DNA of 64,000 nucleotides from Cladocopium goreaui (GCA_947184155.2 CAMXCT020002015.1:55265-119264), one strand, 5' to 3'; counted from the stretch's first letter, positions 50,305 through 61,756 are shown. Notes: generated by a model not told the origin, from the sequence alone. A program made the numbers and translations.

Positions 50305-51330
50305 CTCAGGAAGCAGCTGGACACAATAGTGTACCCTCAAACAAACCATACTATTGTGTATCAGGATCATTCATGTTTTTTTTGCTTGGCTGAAACTAAT
50401 CCTTTGGAAAGCCTTTGGTTTTGATTCCAAGAAGAATGAAGCTAAGTAAAAGGAAACAAACTTTAGTAAAGGAAAAGGGAAAGGAAATGCTTGAAAAAAA
50501 ATATAACCTCAGGAAGCAGCTGGACACAATAGTGTACCCTCAAACAAACCATACTATTGTGTATCAGGGTTGCTCATGGACTACCCTCTTGAAAAATTGT
50601 TTGAGTCATGTTTTTTAATTGGGTTTTAATAAGGCATCATATATTTTGGGAAATTAGGCATTTCTGAGAATTCTAAATAAAAGAAACTAATTGAGAAAAT
50701 AAAAGACATAAACTTTAGCAAAGGAAAATGTAAAGGGAATGTTAAAAAAACAAAGTCACCTCAGGAAGCAGCTGGACACAATAGTGTACCCTCAAACAAA
50801 CCATACTATTGTGTATCATGATCATTCATGTTTTTTTTTTTGCTTGGCTGAAACTAATCCTTTGGAAAGCCTTTGGTTTTGAATCCAAGAAAAATGAAGC
50901 TAAGTAAAAGGAAACAAACTTTAGCAAAGGAAAAAGAAAAGGAAATGGTTGAAAAAAAACAATCACCTCAGGAAGCAGCTGGACACAATAGTGTACCCCC
51001 AAACAAACCACACTATTGTGTATCAGGGTTGCTCATGGACTACCCTCTTGAAAAATTGTTTGAGTCATGTTTTTTAATTGGGTTTTAATAAGGCATCATA
51101 TATTTTGAGAAATTGAGCATTTCTGAGAATTGTAAATAAAAGAAACTAATTGAGAAAATAAAAAATAATAGCAAAGGAAAAGGTAAAGAGAATGTTAAAA
51201 AAAAACACATCAGGAAGCAGCTGGACACAATAGTGTACCCCCAAACAAACCATACTATTTTGTATCATGATCATTCATGTTTTTTTTTGGTTGGCTGAAA
51301 CTCATCCTTTGGAAAATCTTTACTTAGTTT
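50305..51330. repeat. Hairpin higher-order repeat, array 2
   Basis: Five hairpin units at about 50331, 50524, 50773, 50980 and 51225, alternating the two unit types as in array 1. Confidence 0.9.
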
Positions 51331-51389
51331 TGATGTTATATACCAAAGCTTGTGAAGGCTCAGATCCAACTGTGTTGATTTTCTCAGCA

Positions 51390-51524
51390 ATGGTGCTGCT
51401 GAAGAGCATGCTGGAATCACTCAGCACCATGAGATCACTTAGCTCCAGAGGACTGAAGGGTGTTTCTGGTGGGGTAGGATTGGTGCTCAGCTTGACCATG
51501 GCCTCAGACTTGTGGCAATCTTGA
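51390..51524 (+). pseudogene. Gene A2: short remnant of an A gene
   Basis: After GAAGGCTCAGATCC and CTCAGCAATGG, a 44-residue frame MVLLKSMLESLSTMRSLSS runs straight into RGLKGVSGGVGLVLSL and stops at 51522-51524. The acidic middle and the KKAKTEEP tail of A1 and A3 are missing. It could be a truncated gene or the first exon of module 2. Confidence 0.45.
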
Positions 51525-51749
51525 TCAGTAATGCATGCTTATGCATGTGTAAGTTTCTTATAATTACTTGCACATGCATCATATTCAATAACTATATATT
51601 TATTGATTCATTATATATAATTGTAATAAATGAATTAGTCAACTAGATATTTTGCTTGCATGGTGTTGAATTATGCATGTCTATGTGATTCCTCAGCTGC
51701 TTTGATCTCAGTGTGATTTCCACCAACTCAGCTGCACTTCTTGCAAGCC

Positions 51750-52124
51750 ATGAGTTCAAACACTGCTGCTAGTCAGCAGAATCGCCCTTGGCAGCAGAAG
51801 ACAGCTGCCCAAGGCTCAGGAAAAAAGGATGCTGAGGGCAGATATGGGCCCTGGGTACCTCAGCAACTCCTTAGCACTATTCCTGCTGGAATGGTGTATA
51901 GATCAGAGAATGGAAAGCATGCTCAGTTGGTGCAACCATGTGATCCTAAGAGACCTTACATCTCTGAGCTGTTCCAGAATCAGGATAAGGAGGTTATGGT
52001 CAAGTACCCCAGGTACTTGGATGAGCCTAAGGTTGCCTGTGGTTCCTGTGGAGCTGACATTTTTCTCAGCAGAATTCCTTGGCAGTCAGGATGTGGCAAA
52101 TGCAGAGTTCCTGGGTGGACTTAG
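51750..52124 (+). CDS. Gene B2: zinc-ribbon-like protein
   Basis: ATG 51750, nine bases after CTGCACTTC as in B3. Residues 20-70 (GSGKKDAEGRYGPW; LLSTIPAGMVYRSENGKHAQ) match B3. Core: EVMVKYPRYLDEPKVACGSC then FLSRIPWQSGCGKCRVPG. Ligands are CxxC plus CxxC, a classic zinc-ribbon layout. The frame stops at 52122-52124 after PGWT, at the place where B1 and B4 enter an intron, so the stop may lie in intron sequence. About 124 residues. Function unknown. Confidence 0.65.
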   Translation: MSSNTAASQQNRPWQQKTAAQGSGKKDAEGRYGPWVPQQLLSTIPAGMVYRSENGKHAQLVQPCDPKRPYISELFQNQDKEVMVKYPRYLDEPKVACGSCGADIFLSRIPWQSGCGKCRVPGWT

Positions 52125-52370
52125 AATAATGTTATTTTTGTTTACCTGTTTTTTGTTCCTGATTTTTATGTGCTTTGAACTAAAGTATTACTGCTAATTA
52201 CAAGTACCTCAGTGACAGTTCAAAACTAAGTAAACAACATTAATCATATAATTAATTAATTAATCAATTAGCCAATTAATTAATTAATTGAGCAATTCAT
52301 TACTTGGTAACATCATGAATTAATTGATCAATTACAGTCTACTTTTTTTTTTCATTCAAAGCAGCTTGCA
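52125..52370. other. Probable intron between B2 and C2
   Basis: AT-rich, with ATTAATTAATTAATC repeats and a T run before TTCATTCAAAGCAG (acceptor-like). The same acceptor string precedes C3 at 55579. Phase does not join with a canonical GT donor. Confidence 0.45.
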
Positions 52371-52374
52371 TTGA

Positions 52375-53101
52375 GGGCTCAGATGGATGGCCTCAGTGGG
52401 TGATCCAGTGGTACTACACCAGGATCCTCAGCATGGATCCATTGCCATGTGCTAAGTCAGTGAAGGCAGATTATGGTAAGGCTCAGTTCATGGAAGATCC
52501 TTCTGCTTCTAGGCCTTCATCTTCTCAGCGTCCTCCTGAGCCTCTAGGCACACCAGTGATGCCTAAGGCAAGGCCAGCTGATCCACCTCAGGCCAGTGAG
52601 TGTCATAGTGGTGAAGCATACTACTTCAGCCAGCTCCAGCAGATGGATCCTGGGGGTAGGTGCTCAGCAATGGCTCTGCTTCTCTCAGATGCTTCCATGA
52701 ATGAGCAACCTCTGGAGGACCTGTTAGTTCACATGGATGAGCTCCAAGAATGCATAGAATTGATGGAACAAGCTCAGAAAATGCAGGAAAGGACTGTGGC
52801 CAGACTGAAGACTGATCTCAGCTTGATGGAAGATGTGTCTCAGGAGATTTCAAACAGCATCATTGCTTTCCAAGGAACCCATGAGAACATGGTTTTAATG
52901 AAAGAGGCAGTACTAGCTGAGGAGGAGGCTCAGCAGGAGGCTGAAAAAGCTGAGAGGGAGGCTCAGGAGGCTCAGGATGCTTTCATGACTCAGAAACTTG
53001 AAGATTTCATAGAGAAGTACCAGATCCCAAGGGACAGGGCTGTCTATTTGCTCAGTCCTCCAGCTAAGAAACAAAAATCTCAGAATGATGAGGATAAGTA
53101 G
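52375..53101 (+). CDS. Gene C2: GW/YY/PLP-motif coiled-coil protein (exon)
   Basis: Starts after TTCAAAGCAG. Core GSDGWPQWVIQWYYTRIL, then SMDPLPCAKSVKADYGKAQF (the usual Trp of PLPW is Cys here). A Pro-rich linker follows, then heptad-like coiled coil (HMDELQECIELMEQAQKM; EAVLAEEEAQQEAEKAERE). It ends SPPAKKQKSQNDEDK, basic then acidic, with TAG at 53099-53101. About 240 residues. No known family recognised. Confidence 0.65.
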
Positions 53102-53931
53102 CTGCCTCAGGCAGATGGAACATCACTGAGTGAAATCTCAGTGTCCTTTTTAAATTTGCTTTCAGAAGCAATCCATACAGCTTGAATGAAGGAAAAAGGT
53201 GTGCAGATCTGAAGGGATGTGGAGGCTTCTTCTGCAGGTTAATTGTTGGAATTATTTGATTGCATAATTAATTAGTCAATTTGTTTAACACATATTGATT
53301 GGTAGTTACTTATTTATCTGATTAATTATTCAATGAACACTATACACTGAGATTAGTGTCAAATAGTTGTATGCTTTGCTCTCAGCTTTTTGTCCCTGAC
53401 AGGACATCAGCATCCTGAGAAAGTGGAGTACCTGGTGACTACATCATCCTTCTTAGTTGTGAGCATCTTCAGTGCTGAGGAGAAGGAGAAGCCAAGGCAC
53501 TGAGGTTCTACTTCATAGTGAGACTCACTATGAAGTAGAACCTCAGACTGTGAGCTACATCATCTTCTACCTCAGCTAGCTTCTCAGTTGTTTCCAACTT
53601 TGTCCTGAGCAAGGCTCAGTATGCATCAGCATAGCACTATCAGCAAAAGGCATTGCCAGAAAATGTTTGGGAAAGTGGTGGGTCTGGGTAAGGTTTCAAT
53701 GACTAAGGTTGAACTCAGCTGAAGGAACCAACCATTTCTATAACTAACTGTTCATTAATTAATCACAATATGTTCAACTTTGATTTGGTGTCATGAGTTA
53801 TGGCTTAGATTGAACTTGTATGCAACCTCTCAGCTTCTTTGCAATGGTTCAGGTTGATTTTTGAGCTTGTGAAGGATCAAACACAGCCAGTAGAACCTTA
53901 GCTCAGTTCCACTGCACTAACTTTTTCAGCC
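53102..53931. other. Conserved non-coding tail of module 2
   Basis: No gene seen. Collinear with the tail of modules 1 and 3 (CATCACTGAGTGAAATCTCAG, TTTGTCCCTGACAGGAC, GAGCAAGGCTCAGTATGC). Contains a perfect inverted repeat at 53500-53546. Confidence 0.5.
53500..53546. repeat. Perfect 23-bp inverted repeat with 1-base spacer
   Basis: Left arm 53500-53522 begins CTGAGGTTCTACTTC; right arm 53524-53546 is its exact reverse complement, ending GAAGTAGAACCTCAG. No counterpart at the same place in modules 1 or 3. Confidence 0.95.
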
Positions 53932-54510
53932 ATGGCAATGGGGAAGCTTACTACTCAGGAAGAGGGACAGCTCCTTAAGTTCATCTCAGATCTTGGCATT
54001 ACACCTCAGGATGCTCTTATCTTCCTCAGTAGGCATGAGATCGACATGGGGGAGCATCAGGACCTCAGGTCTTCCCTTGATGAGCTGCACAAGGTGCATG
54101 CCTCCCTCAGTGGACAGTCTCAGGGAAATGGATTCAACCTCATCAAGTGCAAGGCTGAGCTGCTCAACATGCTGGCACTTGTGGAGGTCAGGCAGCATCA
54201 GTGGGTCCAGCATTGCCAGAACATTGAGAACCTCAGGGCTGATGTGATCAAGGAGGAGCTTGCTGAGATCAGGGACAAAGTGCTCAGCAGGATGCCCCAG
54301 CAGGTCACTGAGGACTCTCAGCATGCTGATGACTCTCAGGTCTTTGGTGACTCTCAGCAGGATGATGACTCTCAGGTCTTTGGTGACTCTCAGCAGGATG
54401 ATGACTCTCAGGTCTTTGGTGACTCTGAGCAGAATGATGAAGCAGCATCAGATCCACCATCATCAGATGCTGAGCCCAAGTCCAAGAAGGCCAAGACTGA
54501 AGAGCCCTAG
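53932..54510 (+). CDS. Gene A3: unknown acidic protein with DDSQVFGDSQQ repeats
   Basis: 192 codons from ATG 53932, no intron needed. The N-terminal half is helical (EEGQLLKFISDLGITPQDAL; NIENLRADVIKEELAEIRD). Residues 125-170 hold three tandem 36-bp repeats (DDSQVFGDSQQD). The C-terminus SDAEPKSKKAKTEEP is identical to A1 and looks like a nuclear localisation signal. Stop TAG at 54508-54510 is preceded by CCC; the +1 frame continues RGLKGVSGGVGLA to 54589. No family recognised. This is the cleanest A gene. Confidence 0.75.
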   Translation: MAMGKLTTQEEGQLLKFISDLGITPQDALIFLSRHEIDMGEHQDLRSSLDELHKVHASLSGQSQGNGFNLIKCKAELLNMLALVEVRQHQWVQHCQNIENLRADVIKEELAEIRDKVLSRMPQQVTEDSQHADDSQVFGDSQQDDDSQVFGDSQQDDDSQVFGDSEQNDEAASDPPSSDAEPKSKKAKTEEP

Positions 54511-54744
54511 AGGACTGAAGGGTGTTTCTGGTGGTGTGGGATTGGCCATAATCTTAGACTTTTGGTCAGTTTTATCAGTAATTAACTAATTAATGTTGAC
54601 ATCAAATAATTTGCTAATTAGCTAACTAATTGATTAATTAACAGGTGAAAGTGTAGCATTTTTATATGTGCATGTCTATGTGATTCCTCAGCTGCTTTGA
54701 TCTCAGTGTGATTTCTGCCAACTCAGCTGCACTTCTTGCAAGCC

Positions 54745-55411
54745 ATGGGTGGCCAAGATGAAGCTGGCTTGATTTTGCCTAGGGGCAAAGGCTCAGGCAA
54801 ATGTGGTGCAAAGACTCAGGCAAAGACTCAGGCAAAGACCAAGGCTATTATGGCAAAGGCTTTGGCAAAGACTCAGGAAAAGAGAAAGGCTATGGCAAAG
54901 ACTCAGGAAAAGAGAAAGGCTATGGCAAAGACTCAGGAAAAGAGAAAGGCTATGGCAAAGACTCAGGCAAAGGCAAAGGCCATGGCAAAGACCCAGGCTA
55001 TAGCACAAGCTGGGGCAAAGGCAAGCACTCAGAAACAGGCAGAATCCATGCCCCAGCCTTCTCCAGCAGAGACCCCATCTTAGGACCTATGATTCAAGAA
55101 GGCAAAGCTATGAAGGGCAGAAAAGGCCCCTCAGTTTACAGCAAAGTCTTAGACACCATCCCAGCCAACACCAGATTCACTTGTGAGGGTGGTCCAAGAC
55201 ATGCTCAGCTTATTCCTGATGAGCCAGAAGAGATCAAGCTCTCAGAAATCTTTGGGGGAGAGAGTTGGACCATGCTGAGGAAGACATTGTGATCTACCCC
55301 AGGTACCTCAGAGAGCCAAACATCAAATGCCCAGGAGGCCACAAGGTGATGCTCAGCAGGATCCCATGGCAATCTGGCTGCAGAGAATGTCATGATCCTG
55401 GGTTGGCTTAG
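54745..55411 (+). pseudogene. Gene B3: zinc-ribbon-like gene with two frame breaks
   Basis: ATG 54745 opens MGGQDEAGLILPRGKGSGK. A -1 shift near 54790-54801 is then needed to enter the frame with tandem 14-residue GKDSGKEKGYGKDS-type repeats (42-bp units, 54850-54970) and the B2-like part LDTIPANTRFTCEGGPRHAQ. A second -1 shift at the G5 run near 55254-55258 is needed for EDIVIYPRYLREPNIKC, PGGH, MLSRIPWQSGCRECHDPGLA, ending in TAG at 55409-55411. Ligands are again C-x3-H plus CxxC. Either a broken copy, or base-call errors in repeats and homopolymers. Confidence 0.65.
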
Positions 55412-55590
55412 CATCATTTCATGTTTTTTTTCAATATTTTTTGAGTGTTCAGGAAGTCAAAAAGTACCTCAGTGACAATTAAAACCACCAATTATATACA
55501 CATATTAGTCAATTAATTTAAAAAAAATACTTGGTTAATTACTTGATAATTACAATCAATTACAGTTTACTTTGTTGTTTCATTCAAAGC
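55412..55590. other. Probable intron between B3 and C3
   Basis: AT-rich, ends TTTCATTCAAAGCAG, as before C2. Confidence 0.45.
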
Positions 55591-55592
55591 AG

Positions 55593-56325
55593 TTGGCAGT
55601 CAGGACTCAGTTGGGTGGCCTAAGTATGTGATTCAGGCCTACTACAACTATATCCTCAGCATGAATCCTTTGCCATGGGCCAACTCAGTGGATGCAGAGT
55701 ATGGTGTTGCTCAGTTCATGGCACAGGAGGTCAGGCCTGAGAGGCCATCTCCTGCTGCTTCTACAACCTCAGACCTCAGTTGCATGGAAACCTTCTGCAT
55801 CAATGAGATACAGAAGGGTGATGCTCAGAGGCAGATAGATATCTTGAAGGAGGAGGTGGCCAAAGCTGAGAAGACTGGAAATTGGTTGGCTCTCAGTGAT
55901 TACCATGAGGATTTCACCTTGCTCAGCCAAACCATCACTGAAGCTGAGGATGCTCAGTATGCAACTGTGAGGAAGCTCAAAAAAGACATTGAGCTCATGG
56001 AGGTCCTCATGAATCAGTGGCATGAGACTAAGATCCAGTTTGATGATGCTCAGCAGAAGCTCATCAATTGCATGGCTCAGAAAGAGGAAGAGAAGAAGAA
56101 GAATAGCTCAGGAAGCAGCAGCATCCAATCTGAGGATCAGGAAAAATTGACTTAGCGATTAAATTTGATCAGATCAGAAAAAAGCTTAAACTCACTGATG
56201 ATCAGATTTTTCAAGTTTTGGAGGAGAAACAACAGGAAACTCAGGGAGATTCTCAGCCTTCTAAGAGCAGTGAGCAGCAAGAAGATGCTGAGGAGCATTC
56301 TGATAAGAGCAAGGCAGCTGACTGA
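55593..56325 (+). pseudogene. Gene C3: GW/YY/PLPW-motif coiled-coil gene, one frame break
   Basis: Starts after TTCAAAGCAG. Core SVGWPKYVIQAYYNYIL, SMNPLPWANSVDAEYG, AQF. Coiled coil from about residue 70 (AQRQIDILKEEVAKAEKTG; YATVRKLKKDIELMEVLMN). The frame ends at 56155 after EDQEKLT. A 1-base change in the A run at 56143-56147 would let it continue as DLAIKFDQIRKKLKLTDDQ to a stop at 56323-56325, a length and tail like C1 and C2. This copy is degraded or has an A-run error. Confidence 0.6.
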
Positions 56326-56937
56326 AAGCATCAGCATCACTGAGTAAAATCTCAGTGTATTTTTTAAAATTTGCTATCACAAGCAATCCATGCAGCTTCA
56401 AGCTAAGGAAAAAAGTGTGCAGCTCTGAAGGGATGTGGAGGGCTTCTACAGTAATTAAGTATGTTAATTGTTGGATGCATTTGACTGCATAGTCAATTTG
56501 TTTAACACACAATGATGTGTAGTTACTTACTTTTTTTTGAGTAATTATTAAATGAACAATATGCAATGAGATTAATTAGTGCCAGGCAGTTGAATGTTTT
56601 GCTTTCAGCATTTTGTCCCTGACAGGATCTCAGCATGATCTACATCATGTTCTACCTCAGCCAGCTTCAATGGTTTTTTCAACTTTGGCCTGAGCAAGGC
56701 TCAGTATGCCTCAGCAAAGCACTATGAGCAAAATGCATGGCCAAAAACAAGTTTGGGAAAGTGATGGGATTGGGTAAACTTCCAATGACTAAGGTTGAGC
56801 TCAGCAGAAGGAACCAACAATTGCTATAATTAATTAATTATATAATTAACTAACTGAGAATTTTTGAAAATTTCAAATGAAACTAAGAAAGTAATTACTG
56901 AAATTAAAAGGAAGACAGGGAATGTTTAAAGACAAAA
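56326..56937. other. Conserved non-coding tail of module 3
   Basis: No gene seen. Collinear with the module 2 tail (GTGTGCAGCTCTGAAGGGATG, TTTTGTCCCTGACAGGATC, AGTTTGGGAAAGTGATGGG). Confidence 0.5.
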
Positions 56938-58500
56938 TCACCTCAGGAAGCAGTTGGACACAATAGTGTACCCTCAAACAAACCATACTATTGTGTATCA
57001 TGATCATTCATGTGTTTGTTTGGTTAGCTGAAACTAATCCTTTGGAAAGCCTTTGGTTTTGATTCCAAGAAGAATGAAGCTAAGTAATTAAAAGGAAAAA
57101 ACTTTAGCAAAGGAAAAGGGAAAGGAAATGGTTGAAAAAAAACACATCAGGAAGCAGCTGGACACAATAGTGTACCCCCAAACAAACCATACTATTGTGT
57201 ATCAGGGTTGCTCATGGACTACCCCCTTGAAAAATTGTCTGAGTGATGTTTTTAATTGGGTTTTAATAAGGCATCATAATTTTGGGAAATTGAGCATTTC
57301 TGGGAATTTCAAATGAAAGAAACTAATTAAGAAGGAATTAATTAAAAGGAAAAAACTTTAGCAAAGGAAAAGGTAAAGGGAATGGTAAAAAACAAAGTCA
57401 CCTCAGGAAGCAGCTGGACACAATAGTGTACCCTCAAACAAACCATACTATTGTGTATCATGATCATTCATGTCTTTTTTTGGTTGGCTGAAACTAATCC
57501 TTTGGAAAGCCTTTGGTTTTGATTCCAAGAAGGATGAGGCTAAGTAATTAAAAGGGAAACAACCTTTAACAAAGGAAAAGGGAAAGGAACTGGTTCAAAA
57601 AAAAAACACATAACCTCAGGAAGCAGCTGGACACAATAGTGTACCCTCAAACAAACCACACTATTGTGTATCAGGGTTGCTCATGGACTACCCCTTTGAA
57701 AAATTGTCTGAGTGATGTTTTTTAATTGGGTTTTAATAAGGCATCATATATTTTGGGAAATTGAGCATTTCTGGGAATTTCAAATGAAAGAAACTAATTA
57801 AGAAGGAATTAATTAAAAGGAAAAAACTTTAGCAAAGGAAAAGGTAAAGGGAATGGTAAAAAACAAAGTCACCTCAGGAAGCAGCTGGACACAATAGTGT
57901 ACCCTCAAACAAACCATACTATTGTGTATCATGATCATTCATGTCTTTTTTTGGTTGGCTGAAACTAATCCTTTGGAAAGCCTTTGGTTTTGATTCCAAG
58001 AAGGATGAGGCTAAGTAATTAAAAGGGAAACAACCTTTAACAAAGGAAAAGGGAAAGGAACTGGTTCAAAAAAAAAAAACACATAACCTCAGGAAGCAGC
58101 TGGACACAATAGTGTACCCTCAAACAAACCACACTATTGTGTCTCAGGGTTGCTCATGGACTACCCCTTTGAAAAATTGTCTGAGTGATGTTTTTAAATT
58201 GGGTTTTAATAAGGCATCATATATTTTGGGAAACTGTGCATTTCTGAGGATTTCAAATGAAAGAAACTAAGAAAGGAATTAATTAAAAGGAAAAAACTTT
58301 AGCTAGCAAAGGAAAAGGTAAAGGAACTGATTGAAAAAATCTAAAAATCATGACCTCAGGAAGCAGCTGGACACAATAGTGTACCCTCAAACAAACCATA
58401 CTATTGTGTATCAGGGTTGCTCATGGACTACCACCTTGAAAAATTGTTTGAGAGATATATTTAAATTGGGTTTTAATAAGGCATTATATATTTATAGTTT
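56938..58500. repeat. Hairpin higher-order repeat, array 3
   Basis: Seven hairpin units at about 56957, 57163, 57416, 57636, 57889, 58110 and 58370. Two consecutive composite units (57395-57850 and 57870-58330) are nearly identical, so amplification is recent. Confidence 0.92.
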
Positions 58501-58559
58501 GGGAAATTGAACATTTCTGGGAATTTCAAATGAAAGAAACTAAGAAAATAATTACAAAT

Positions 58560-60560
58560 AAAAAAACCTGATGTTTTGCCTCAGAGCTTGCATGTGTGCA
58601 CAGCAGCATCCAAAGCTCAGCAGTGCCCAGAGCAGCATCAGCTTCCTTCAGCTCCTGTCAACTGTGTGCCTGAGATTGTCAATAAAATTTAAGTTTTGTT
58701 TTTTGTTGCATTTTTTTTTATTGTATCAAGTTTTTCCTATGAAATAGAGGTTGTCAATTGATTACTGTATAAAAGTGGTATATTTAATTACTTAATTAAT
58801 TACCTTGTTTCAGTTTGAGGTTGCTAAATTCTAATCTTGTCAGCCAAGGCTCAGCATGGCTATTTCAAATCAGCTCAAGACCTTTGCTTTCTTGGCCTTG
58901 GTGATGAGCTCAGGGATCAGCATGGCCAGCATCTGAGCTTGCATCTCAGCTTTTTGGTTTTAAACCTTGGGCTATTGAATCGGTTTTTGTTAACCTCATT
59001 AATTAATTGAGGAAATATGTTTTTCCCATCTCATGCAGCCAGCATTGCAGGCTGCAACTCAGTTGATCTGAGCAAGAGGCTGAGTGGGTTGGAACCACTC
59101 TGCACCAGTTCTCAGCTGGATCTTGGGCAAGATTTAAGTAAATAAACACTTTTGTTTCTCCACTAGCTTTCTCCAAGCAAATAACTGGGTTCCTATCATT
59201 TTTAGACACATTCTTGATAAGTTCTTGATTGCAATGCCAAGGGAATATGCTCAGCTATCATCCTCCTCAGCATCATCCTCAAGACTTTGCTTGAGATATC
59301 CTCTGATCTGAAGCTGTTCAGTAACTCAGTTGAGAAATTGGACACTCAGATAAGCAACCTGAGGGAGGAAACTTGGTGGCACTTGAGCATATGTCAGAAA
59401 GATGATGGCCTAAGGTTGATGCTTTCCATATTAATTAATGAATTATCTCAAAAAACATATTCCTTTTAGTTGGTTCATTTGACCCAGCCAGGAGATGTGG
59501 GAGCTCAGTCAAGAACACTTGACCTCATCTCAGTATTGTGGCACAAAGCTGCAATCAATGGAGCTCAGGATGGACCTTTCTCAGGGGAGGCCATGGGATG
59601 TCCTGAGACACCTCAAGCAGCACTTCAATGACTTCAACCCCTCAGCTGGTGGATCTCAGCTGTATTTGGAGTTCATAAACACTCAGAAGTGGTCCTTTCT
59701 CAGTGGAAGTAAAGGAGTCTCTCAGTATACCAACATGGTGTCTTGGTTAAAGCCACTGTCAGTTTTATGTTTTTTCAATGCAATTAATTAATGAATTGAC
59801 TAATTAATCAATTATATTAATTAGTTAATCAATTAATAGATTTGTTTAAGATCAAATCTGTGTGCTTAGTAATTAATGAAACAAGAATGCTTCAGCAACT
59901 GAGGACTTAGAGATGGAATGGGATTTGTTGCTCAGCACAGCTATCCTCAGCACCCAGGAGGGGGTGCAATATCAGCGTTTTCTCAGAGCAACTCAGGATA
60001 ATTAATTAATCAATGTCATTTTTTTTGTGTTGGTATTTTTTTTCTATTTGCAATTTTACTTTTCATTAGTTCTTTCTTAAGTTTAACTGATCAGCAATAT
60101 CTTTTAATTACCATGCTGTGATGCCAAACAATCTCAGGCCATCTACAAGACTGAGGCATCTGAGGAAGAGCTCAGCCATGAGGTGCTTCTGGTGCAGAAC
60201 ACAATGCGCCCAGAGCTTGACTCAGTCTTTATGCGCAAGGACTTAGAGCATGCTCTTACTCACACCTCAGGATGGAGTATGGCTAAGCAGCATTACCAAG
60301 CTGCTCTGACCAGGCAAGATGGCCTGAAAACCAAGGTTGCTCAGCTTGAATTAGTTTGTTTTAACTTGAGCATTGGGGTAAGCAACAACTTCAACATAGT
60401 CTTCAGATTAACTAGTTCATGTGATGTTTTGTTTATTATTTCCTTCTCAGGCTAAGACATTCTCAGCATTGCACTCCATTGACCTCAGTGACATTTCTCC
60501 TCCTGATGCACTTCCACCTTGGAACACTCAGACTGAGGTTGCTCATTGAAAAATGTATTT
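58560..60560 (+). CDS. Possible multi-exon gene, CTCAG-rich, unrecognised
   Basis: A chain of short protein-like pieces separated by AT-rich, ATTAATT-bearing spacers. 59287-59430 reads SSDLKLFSNSVEKLDTQIS (coiled-coil-like). 59495-59740 reads MELRMDLSQGRPWDVLRHL and SAGGSQLYLEFINTQKWSF. 60135-60360 reads MRPELDSVFMRKDLEHALT and AKQHYQAALTRQDGLKTKV. 60450-60548 reads AKTFSALHSIDLSDISPPD followed by ALPPWNTQTEVAH. Splice sites are unresolved and no family is recognised. It shares the CTCAG bias of the A/B/C modules but not their motifs. The span covers exons plus introns. Confidence 0.35.
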
Positions 60561-61443
60561 TTACTTTTGGGCCATCAATGTTTTTGGAACATGATTATTT
60601 TTTCAACTGAAGACATTGTTAAAATTTGATGTAGCCTGCAGCTCAGGTAGATGCTCATGAGAAAGAACTTGAGTGGTTCTTTGGATCTGCAAGTGCTGAG
60701 AAACAAAAATCTCAGCAGCAATTAATTTTCAATTTCCTCAGGTGCCTTCTAAGCAAGGCTACCTGTCTCTTCCTCTCAGCTGAGATTCATTTTCAACCTG
60801 GCTCATGAGCATTATTCTTAGTTTAGATCTCAGCAAACTCTTAGAAAAACATTATTTGCTATATACTATGTTCTGAGCCAAACTGCGCAAATCTCAGCAA
60901 ATAAAGCTTTGACATTCAGTGTAAGCAAAAAAAGTGATAAGGAACTGTGACATGGTCTGGGTTGACACATAATTCTAAGAAAAAACTTTAGCACAGGAAA
61001 AAGGTAAAGGGAATGTTTGTAATTAAAGACAATTCACCTCAATAAGTAGCTGAACACAATAGTGGACCACCAAAACAAACATAAGTAAGTAAGTAATTAA
61101 GTAATTAATTAATTCATTAATTAATTAATTATGTTCAGTTGATATCTATTTAATTTCCATGAATTTTCAATTGAAGTAAGTTGAATTTCAATGCATTTTC
61201 AATTGATTTTAACTTAATTAATCAATTACTTTCAACTGATTTCCAATTGATTCCAATTGATGTTCAATTTAAATCAATTTACTTCCAATTGATTTCAAAG
61301 GATTTTCAGTTGACTTCAAGTTAATTAATTATTTTCAATTGGTTTTTCTTGTGTTCACCCCAGCAAGGGTCCATTTCTCAGCTTGTGAGGGCTCAATCCC
61401 AAGTTTAAGAAGCTCTCAGGCTAGCCAGTTCACTTCCTCAGCC
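60561..61443. other. Spacer with degenerate hairpin unit and satellite remnant
   Basis: No gene seen. A decayed hairpin unit lies at about 61040 (GAACACAATAGTGG), AATTAATTAATT at 61093-61130, and CAATTGATTTCAA satellite remnants at 61140-61345. The leader of gene A4 follows (GTGAGGGCTCAATCCC). Confidence 0.6.
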
Positions 61444-61677
61444 ATGGCACCAAAGTTGTTTTCTCAGGAGCACAAACAACTCTTTCTTCAGGCAATTGAA
61501 GATTATGGTCCCTCAGAAAAAGAAATTGTGGATGCCCTGAAGCTCAACCCTAGGGATGCATCTCAGAAGGGTGGCAAAGCTGAGAGAGGACTCAGGGTTG
61601 GTTCTGGTGGTGTGGGGTTGGTTCCAAGCTTGCTCATGGTCTTGGACTTGTGCTCAGCTTTGTTCAGGAATGCATGA
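61444..61677 (+). CDS. Gene A4: short A-type protein
   Basis: ATG 61444; 77 residues: MAPKLFSQEHKQLFLQAIE, DYGPSEKEIVDALKLNPRD, then directly in frame RGLRVGSGGVGLVPSLLMVLD and a stop at 61675-61677. The acidic middle and KKAKTEEP tail of A1 and A3 are absent. The in-frame C-terminal peptide is the one that lies in the +1 frame in A1 and A3. No family recognised. Confidence 0.5.
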   Translation: MAPKLFSQEHKQLFLQAIEDYGPSEKEIVDALKLNPRDASQKGGKAERGLRVGSGGVGLVPSLLMVLDLCSALFRNA

Positions 61678-61756
61678 TTGTGTGATAGCTCAGCTGCTTA
61701 ATGAACTCAAGCCCATAGTGAGCATATTTGAATCCCAACTCAGCTGCAACTCAGCC

